In this document: positions 58,596 to 64,000 of the stretch, in pieces
How positions within the stretch are numbered: the first letter of the stretch is position 1
Layout: each line of letters begins with the position of its first letter
Assembly (NCBI RefSeq): GCF_001418345.1
Contig: NZ_LIPW01000005.1
Coordinates: 85,314-149,313 of the forward strand
Direction of reading: 5' to 3'
From: Pseudidiomarina woesei
Lineage (GTDB): Bacteria; Pseudomonadota; Gammaproteobacteria; Enterobacterales; Alteromonadaceae
Length of the DNA: 64,000 bases
The notes under the pieces: model-generated
The model's input: only the letters and a program-made list of their open reading frames with translations
What the model was told of the DNA's origin: nothing
Database searches by the model: none
Position numbers and translations under genes: made by a program

Positions 58596-59443
58596 TGCGG
58601 CAACCTCGATACTGGAATCTCGTCAATTTCCACTCCCGCACCCAAGCGCAATCTTGCTGATAACCTTGACGTTGCTTCTTTTAATGATGCAACCAACGGC
58701 TCTGCGCATTGTAACTGCATGGTAAGTCGCTTTTGTGACAACCGCATTTGCGCACGAATTTCGCCCACATTCGGTAAAGTTAGTTTCAATTCACTACTCC
58801 AAGCCGGCGGCTCAGGCTCTTCGCCCTGCTTGCGCCGTTGTTCGTCGCGCCAGCGTTGTACTAATGGGTTCACGTCGGGTTGCACAAGCCACTGTAAATG
58901 AGCGTTCGGCCACAACTCTGTATCAACACGAATCATACCCGAATTTAATAGCTCAAGTTGCTGGCCTAAAATCTGCTGAATTTGCGGTGAGTTAGCCCGA
59001 AATTGCCCGAGGTTGTGTGGCTGCTGGCGTACCTGCGCGAATGGGACTTTCTCGGCTGCCCAACGCGCCAATAACGCCTCGTAGAATAATCCCGAGTCTT
59101 TCACAATTGTCTGCAATCGGCCCATTAAGGTTAATGCGTCAAGCTGCGTTGTTGCAGGAAATATTGGCGTGTTAAGCTTTATATGTCCGCCCATTTGCTG
59201 GGCACCGGGCTGATTACCTAACTGAGAACCTTGTGAAAACTGCGCTGATAACTGCTGCTGAAATGACTGAATTAACTGCACCAAACGCGCAATTTGTTGC
59301 CCAGCTTGGCTAAATTCGGTGGTACTTGCTGTAGCTTGTATGGGTGCCACGGGTAGGGTGTGGCGAGGAAGAAGGTCCACCGTTGAACGTTGCTTAGCAA
59401 CCTGGTGGACCAGAGTATCCAATAGTGGCGTTATGCTGCTCAA
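58592..59443 (-). CDS. Short FliK-like hook-length control protein
   Basis: 283 residues, Gln-rich N-terminal half and a C-terminal domain (about 195-280) matching the FliK hook-length control C-domain (LTLPNVGEIRAQMRLSQKRLTMQLQCAEP). It starts at TTG 59443 overlapping the fliT stop. FliK of relatives is longer, so this may be the second, FlhX-linked copy rather than the ruler itself. Confidence 0.75.
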   Translation of the reverse strand: MSSITPLLDTLVHQVAKQRSTVDLLPRHTLPVAPIQATASTTEFSQAGQQIARLVQLIQSFQQQLSAQFSQGSQLGNQPGAQQMGGHIKLNTPIFPATTQLDALTLMGRLQTIVKDSGLFYEALLARWAAEKVPFAQVRQQPHNLGQFRANSPQIQQILGQQLELLNSGMIRVDTELWPNAHLQWLVQPDVNPLVQRWRDEQRRKQGEEPEPPAWSSELKLTLPNVGEIRAQMRLSQKRLTMQLQCAEPLVASLKEATSRLSARLRLGAGVEIDEIPVSRLPQ

Positions 59444-59742
59444 TTGCGATAGCTGTGCTCAAGCTTTTGCTTTTTCTGCATGCTGAGCAACGTTTGCTCC
59501 AACATGGTGCGACGCGCGACTAAGCGCTCCCGAATTTCACGGTCCTGATCCATGATGGTGCTCAAAAGTTGTAACTTGCTAAGCTGTTGATCCTCAGACA
59601 GCTCAACTCCGGCTTCGGCGTGGCTCAACCGCTCAACCTCACGAACGTACTCAACTTCCGTTTCGATTAAGGCTTCCCAGTCTTCGTTGCGCACACTGGC
59701 GAGCATTTTGTTCGAATGCTCCAGTAGCGTCTGATACGACAT
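59440..59742 (-). CDS. fliT: Flagellar chaperone FliT-like
   Basis: 100 residues, all-helical, in the fliD-fliS-fliT position; FliT chaperones the cap protein FliD and in enterics inhibits FlhDC. GGAGG six bp upstream fixes the ATG at 59742; a further in-frame start exists at 59799. Identification rests on size, coiled composition and position, since FliT is weakly conserved. Confidence 0.75.
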   Translation of the reverse strand: MSYQTLLEHSNKMLASVRNEDWEALIETEVEYVREVERLSHAEAGVELSEDQQLSKLQLLSTIMDQDREIRERLVARRTMLEQTLLSMQKKQKLEHSYRN

Positions 59743-59804
59743 AATGACCTCCGTCGGCGACATTAAATAGTCACTTTTTAATTGCGGTTGCGCGGCCACG
59801 AGCC

Positions 59805-60209
59805 TTACGCTCCTTCAACCTGTGGTTGAATTTCTTTCCAAGCAGAGCCTATTTGCTCTAACAACTCTGCCGCTTCGTCTAATTTTGCAACGTCGTTTTT
59901 TAAGTTGGCTTGCAATAACAGCTCCGCAACGTAGCTATACAACTGCTCGAGTCGTTCGGCTAACTCGCCGCCTTTTTCTTTATCTAACGCCGCAGCTAAA
60001 CCCATATTCACAATGTCCAGCGCTTTAGCAATTGACTGCGCTTTGGCTGGCACGTTTTTCTGCTCCATATGTAACTTGGCAGCTTTAATGGCTTTTAAAG
60101 CACCGTCAAATAACATATTGATCAACTTGTGCGGACTGGCTGAAAGCACGTGGCTTTCTACGTCAACTCGTCCATACGCTGCTGCGCCTCGCATACCGTA
60201 CATTGTCAT
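59805..60209 (-). CDS. fliS: Flagellin export chaperone FliS
   Basis: 134 residues with YGRVDVESHVLSASPHKLINMLFDGALKAI, the family core. FliS caps flagellin C-termini before export. TAGGAG precedes the ATG. It lies 10 bp after fliD. Confidence 0.95.
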   Translation of the reverse strand: MTMYGMRGAAAYGRVDVESHVLSASPHKLINMLFDGALKAIKAAKLHMEQKNVPAKAQSIAKALDIVNMGLAAALDKEKGGELAERLEQLYSYVAELLLQANLKNDVAKLDEAAELLEQIGSAWKEIQPQVEGA

Positions 60210-60219
60210 ATTCTCCTAA

Positions 60220-61584
60220 TTACTTCTTCTGCCCCAGCTGCGCACTTAAGGCGTCAAACTGTTGGGTCAAATAACTGCTCGTTGAGTTCATATTGGCAAT
60301 CATGCTGTCTAAGCGTGCAAATTGCGTTCTGTAGCGCTCAACCGTACGGGCAATACTCACTTCTTCACGCGCGTAACGTTCTTCTAAGCGCGTAATGGCA
60401 CTCTTCATGCCCTCGGTACCGGTGGTAATTGGGCCGTTTTCGTCCAACAACTGTTCCACGGTTTTGTTTGCTAACGACGAGAAGCCTTCAATGCCGTTAT
60501 CTTCGTCGCCCGCAAAGAATTGCTGTAATTTACCCAGCTGTTCTGAAGTGATGGTTTGCAGCTTCTCTTTGTCAATTTCTAACGTGCCGTTTAACTGGCG
60601 GGTAATACCCAGCTCAGACAAGGTATTTAAGTCACCACCTTGCACCGCCTCAGAGAAGATGCCCCGTAAGCGGGTTTCAACCGTGCGTAAACCACTGTCA
60701 CCCAACAGCCGGCCAGCGGTTTGGGTTTCTGGGTTGTACTTGCTTAAATCTTTAATGGTGTTTTGCAAATTGTTGTATGCACTGACGAAGGTCTCCACCG
60801 ATTTCATAATGGCTTCTTCGTCGCGCGTGACGTTGACTGTTGCTGTCGCACCTTCTTCTTCAAGGTTTAAGGTTAAACCCTGAATGGCATCGGCAACTTG
60901 GTTACCCTGGCTGCTTACATTAATGCCGTTTACCGTAATCGATGCGTTCTGCGCGGTTTGTACCGAGCCTGCATCTGTCGCTAATTCAGTACCAAAACCT
61001 GAGAACGCTAGCGTATCAACCGCCGCGTCAGTACCGGTTTTCGAAGACGTTAATGCCAAGCGATACGGGTTGGTTGGGTCACCGTCGTTCACAATCGACG
61101 CTGTCACGTCGCCTTGCTGTGCGTTAATCGCGTCGCGAATGTCTTCAAGCGAGCTCGAACCTGCATCAATATCAATCGTGTGGCTGGTGCCGTCGCCAAG
61201 CGTAAAGCTAACCGAACCTGCGCCTAGGTCGCGTGCTTTGTCGTCAATGCCTACGGTGGCACTGCTGTAGGCTTTCGCTAACGCATTCACAGTTACCGAA
61301 TAACTACCCGGCACTGCGGTTGACGATGCCGCTGCAGTAATGCCTTCACCGGCTACCGCGCTCGACACCGCTTGAAATGTTTCGGGTTTACCTAACGACG
61401 ATAACGAGGTTTGCAACGCTGATAACGAGCCCTCAAGTTTCCCGTAAGCTGAAATACGAGCCTGATACGATGCCCGTTGTTCAACCAACGGCTGCAGTCG
61501 CTGACGCTCAGCCGATTCAAGCTGAGTCAGTAAGCCGTTCAGGTCTAGGCCCGAACCGATACCTAATGCTGCAATGGATGCCAT
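60220..61584 (-). CDS. fliD: Flagellar filament cap protein FliD
   Basis: 454 residues with coiled ends typical of FliD: the N-terminus LGIGSGLDLNGLLTQLESAERQRLQPL and the C-terminus ARLDSMIANMNSTSSYLTQQFDALSAQ, and the FliD_C domain between. It caps the filament and folds flagellin. A consensus sigma-28 promoter lies about 100 bp upstream. Confidence 0.96.
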   Translation of the reverse strand: MASIAALGIGSGLDLNGLLTQLESAERQRLQPLVEQRASYQARISAYGKLEGSLSALQTSLSSLGKPETFQAVSSAVAGEGITAAASSTAVPGSYSVTVNALAKAYSSATVGIDDKARDLGAGSVSFTLGDGTSHTIDIDAGSSSLEDIRDAINAQQGDVTASIVNDGDPTNPYRLALTSSKTGTDAAVDTLAFSGFGTELATDAGSVQTAQNASITVNGINVSSQGNQVADAIQGLTLNLEEEGATATVNVTRDEEAIMKSVETFVSAYNNLQNTIKDLSKYNPETQTAGRLLGDSGLRTVETRLRGIFSEAVQGGDLNTLSELGITRQLNGTLEIDKEKLQTITSEQLGKLQQFFAGDEDNGIEGFSSLANKTVEQLLDENGPITTGTEGMKSAITRLEERYAREEVSIARTVERYRTQFARLDSMIANMNSTSSYLTQQFDALSAQLGQKK

Positions 61585-61676
61585 GGTGCTAACCCCTATT
61601 TCTATATCAGTCAGTTTGCATGAATAAATTCAATTCAAAACCGATAAAAAGCGACGCAAAACACGCCTATTCTCTT

Positions 61677-61703
61677 TTATCGGCCAATATTTATTCAACT
61701 TTA
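61677..61703 (-). promoter_or_regulatory. Sigma-28 promoter of fliD-fliS-fliT-fliK-flhX
   Basis: On the minus strand TAAAGTTG (61703-61696), 11-bp spacer, GCCGATAA (61684-61677): nearly the consensus TAAAGTTT-N11-GCCGATAA. Confidence 0.9.
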
Positions 61704-61749
61704 GTGTTTTTAATTTAACTATTTTTGATACGCCGGTTGGCGCGAAAGA

Positions 61750-63465
61750 TCAACTTTCCGGCACCAATACATCGCGAATGCGACCAAACTCTGCCAAAGC
61801 TGCACCTTCAATAGGTGGACCAAGTTTGTCATCCGGCGCAAGTTTGTGAGGAGAAATGCGAATACGGTTTACGCGTTTCTTCGCGTCTAAACCAACAACC
61901 CAACCGAATTGGCCTTTTTCAAAGCGAAGTAACGACCCAATCGGTAACGGGCCAAAATGTGCGATATAACGTTTCACCCAGGCCTCATCAAATTGATCAG
62001 TACGGGTCTGCATTGACTTCGCCGCCGCAACCGGGCTCATGGCTGGTCGATCGGGTCGGTTGCGCTGAATCGCATCAATCGCGTCTACTACCGCAGCAGC
62101 GCGTGCTAACTGCCCTAGCTGCTTATCCTTCAAGCCATTGGGGTAGCCTGAACCATCAAGCCGTTCATTTATTTGTGCAATCACGTTGTCGCGTACCACG
62201 GGGGCTAGCCACTTCACGTTTTCCAGCTTCTCTAGAATAGCTTCAACGTGGCTTTGCATTTCTTCGTAAACGTCAGTACTTAAGGTGGTGGCCCGCCAAA
62301 TTTCCGGAGGTAACGTACCTTTACCTAAGTCATGCACCATAGCCGCTGCCACTACCGCCTTACGCAAATCACGCGGCATTTTTGCGGCGTTAAGCAAATC
62401 GGCTAAACGCACCGCAACCGCTAGGCCATGCTTTACCCAACGCGACTCGCGATGAATACAGTGCACCGAGAATAAAGTTTCTTGGCGGTCGTCTTCTAAC
62501 ATGTCTAGAATACGGTCAGCATGCAGTGAAAGTTGCGACGAGTTCACCTGTTGGCCCTGTTTCATCACCACCATTTGGCTATCAAGATAACCAGCAATAC
62601 GCGCCATTTTTCTCGCCATGGGCGTGGCATACGTGTGGCCATGGCGGCGACTGAGCTTTTTATCGTTCTCATCGCGCACCCGGAATAACTCCGACTCACT
62701 GCGACTATCGCCATTGCCCGCACTGCGCGAGGCTTCGCGTTCTATTTCGCGCACATAGCCCCAAATTTCACGCTCTTGCGGCTTACTGACATCTTCAAAT
62801 TCAAACCCAACCGCAAGCACCTGGCGATCATTGTCGGTTTTTAAATGCCGAACCTTAGCCTTCACTTCAAACGAGGTGCCGTTGGGAAAATACAATTCAA
62901 TTTCGGTGGCAATATCTGGCAATACGCGTGACACGCCATCTTGCATAAAAAATTCAGCTAAACAGCCGGTTGCTGACAAATCTTTTAAGTCGCCCTGCAG
63001 TTCTACTAGCTCTTCTTTGTCATTGTCTTTACTGCGAACATGCACACCCACGTTCATGCCTATACGCAAACTGGCGCGGAAACTAGCGCGACGTTGCTTC
63101 ACATGAATTTCCGTGGGCCAATCGGCATACGCCAACAAACGGCTTTCTACGGTGGTGAACTCGCGAATAGACATGGGGTTGGTGCGCACTAAGCCACCGG
63201 GGGTAAAACCAGAAAGAATAAACTTACCACCGCGGCGCAGCGGTGGGGCCACATCACGAATCGCGGTAAGGTCAAACAGCAGGTAATCTTCTTCTAGCTG
63301 CTCAACCAGCACCACCGGATGGTCTTTTTCACCAGCGCCCACTAGCGTCAATACAGCCACGCCCGGCTGACTTAATGCGTCATAATATGTCGCAAGTTCA
63401 ACCACGCTATTAATTGGCGTAAATTCGTTTTCAGCGGCTTGGGCTGCTTGACCGGCCTCGCTCAC
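61750..63465 (-). CDS. YcgR/PilZ - HD-GYP fusion protein with degenerate HD-GYP site
   Basis: 571 residues. The N-terminal YcgR-like flagellar brake domain (about 15-115) is followed by PilZ with RRASFR (RxxxR at 126-130) and DLSATG (162-167), the c-di-GMP-binding residues, then HD-GYP (about 320-520). The HD pair is kept (VHDLGK, 378-381), GYP too (437-442), but the HHE metal ligand motif is INE (432-434). A c-di-GMP phosphodiesterase function is therefore doubtful; it may be a receptor acting on the flagellar motor. GTG start with AAGGAG 8 bp upstream. A sigma-28 promoter drives it. Confidence 0.88.
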   Translation of the reverse strand: MSEAGQAAQAAENEFTPINSVVELATYYDALSQPGVAVLTLVGAGEKDHPVVLVEQLEEDYLLFDLTAIRDVAPPLRRGGKFILSGFTPGGLVRTNPMSIREFTTVESRLLAYADWPTEIHVKQRRASFRASLRIGMNVGVHVRSKDNDKEELVELQGDLKDLSATGCLAEFFMQDGVSRVLPDIATEIELYFPNGTSFEVKAKVRHLKTDNDRQVLAVGFEFEDVSKPQEREIWGYVREIEREASRSAGNGDSRSESELFRVRDENDKKLSRRHGHTYATPMARKMARIAGYLDSQMVVMKQGQQVNSSQLSLHADRILDMLEDDRQETLFSVHCIHRESRWVKHGLAVAVRLADLLNAAKMPRDLRKAVVAAAMVHDLGKGTLPPEIWRATTLSTDVYEEMQSHVEAILEKLENVKWLAPVVRDNVIAQINERLDGSGYPNGLKDKQLGQLARAAAVVDAIDAIQRNRPDRPAMSPVAAAKSMQTRTDQFDEAWVKRYIAHFGPLPIGSLLRFEKGQFGWVVGLDAKKRVNRIRISPHKLAPDDKLGPPIEGAALAEFGRIRDVLVPES

Positions 63466-63501
63466 GCGATGCTCCTTTCCTTAGTTATGTTCTGGTTCCA
63501 T

Positions 63502-63528
63502 TTATCGGCACTTCGTTCGGTGCCTTTA
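63502..63528 (-). promoter_or_regulatory. Sigma-28 promoter of the PilZ-HD-GYP gene
   Basis: On the minus strand TAAAGGCA (63528-63521), 11-bp spacer, GCCGATAA (63509-63502), about 40 bp before the GTG start. Confidence 0.88.
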
Positions 63529-63611
63529 ACGTGCTGCCCTTAATATAGCAGCCATATGCCAATGTTTAAGCAAAAATTAGCCTGCTGTAAAAAAGAATTT
63601 CAAAAAAACAT

Positions 63612-63639
63612 TAAAGCTTTCGGTAGGTTCACCCGATAA
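63612..63639 (+). promoter_or_regulatory. Sigma-28 promoter of fliC
   Basis: TAAAG (63612-63616) and CCGATAA (63633-63639), about 55 bp upstream of the flagellin start; spacing is one bp longer than consensus. Confidence 0.8.
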
Positions 63640-63695
63640 CTGAATGTGACGGCCGGTAAACGCCAGCCTATTTTGGAAACAGAAGGAATAAGACT

Positions 63696-64000
63696 ATGTC
63701 AGTTATCAATACAAACATCACTTCGATGATTGGTCAGCAAAACCTACAGAAGTCGCAATCAGCATTAGCAACTTCTATGGAGCGTTTGTCTTCAGGCCTG
63801 CGTATCAACAGCGCTAAAGACGACGCAGCCGGCCAAGCCATTGCAAACCGTATGTCTTCACAAATCACTGGTTTAAGCCAAGCACAGCGTAACGCCAACG
63901 ACGGTATCTCTGTCGCGCAAACCGCTGAAGGTGCTTTGAACCAAGTGAACGACAACTTACAACGTATCCGTGAATTGAGCGTTCAAGCGCAAAACGGTAC
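63696..64000 (+). CDS. fliC: Flagellin, N-terminal part
   Basis: 101 codons are visible; the gene continues beyond the right edge. [20 protein letters not shown] and [29 protein letters not shown] are the conserved D0/D1 helices of flagellin, including [25 protein letters not shown] precedes the ATG and a sigma-28 promoter lies upstream. It points away from the rest of the flagellar locus. Confidence 0.97.
   Translation, partial: MSVINTNITSMIGQQNLQKSQSALATSMERLSSGLRINSAKDDAAGQAIANRMSSQITGLSQAQRNANDGISVAQTAEGALNQVNDNLQRIRELSVQAQNG

Noticed and set aside
63734..63955. Minus-strand frame opposite fliC
   Set aside because: Shadow of the flagellin N-terminus.

Overview
The window reads as a piece of a gammaproteobacterial chromosome around the replication origin. 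The organism is most likely a marine member of the Alteromonadales, and the protein content resembles Idiomarinaceae. I infer this from gene families and order and cannot fix the genus. Nearly every base is coding, overlaps of the ATGA type are common, and I see no tRNA, rRNA, CRISPR array, transposase or prophage.

Layout. 1-13.7 kb holds the start of purK, purE, two tandem membrane GGDEF proteins (one with a degenerate active site), an isochorismatase-like hydrolase, a cold shock gene, cysE, a secreted amidohydrolase, a DUF2489 gene with yihI, cytochrome c4, engB, a DMT exporter and polA. The 7.25-7.69 kb gap carries hairpins and a possible small RNA. 13.7-25.9 kb is the conserved aroE / hemF / tsaC / zinc-finger / smg / dprA / LysM block facing def-fmt-rsmB-trkA, then trkH and yigZ; a truncated globin is wedged between aroE and hemF. 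25.9-36 kb holds slt, the fadBA beta-oxidation operon, tusA, a GNAT gene, tag and glyQS. 36-46.3 kb is the origin block: gyrB, recF, dnaN and dnaA on the minus strand, and rpmH, rnpA, yidD, yidC and mnmE on the plus strand. The dnaA-rpmH gap has DnaA boxes, and three parS-type palindromes lie inside recF (two) and yidC (one).

mnmE is not followed by mnmG-rsmG-parA-parB, as in many relatives, but by an unusual SLC1-family transporter, an OmpA-type lipoprotein and then a contiguous minus-strand flagellar locus (48.8-64 kb). In transcription order this locus is fliC (plus strand, at the window edge), a YcgR/PilZ-HD-GYP fusion, fliD-fliS-fliT-fliK-flhX, flhD-flhC, motA-motB, and flhB-flhA-flhF-(flhG-like)-fliA. 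It combines the enterobacterial-type master regulator FlhDC and a proton-type MotAB with FlhF. In the flhG slot sits a short protein that keeps the N-terminal DQAxxLR helix but has no MinD-type P-loop. Clear sigma-28 promoters precede fliC, fliD and the PilZ-HD-GYP gene, and fliA (sigma-28) closes the flhB operon, so the locus looks self-contained and hierarchically regulated.

The most interesting points are the FlhG-like protein lacking an ATPase, the degenerate c-di-GMP proteins (GGAEF, and HD-GYP with HHE replaced by INE), the parS sites inside genes, the SLC1 transporter lacking key substrate and sodium residues, and the structured non-coding stretch beside yihI.
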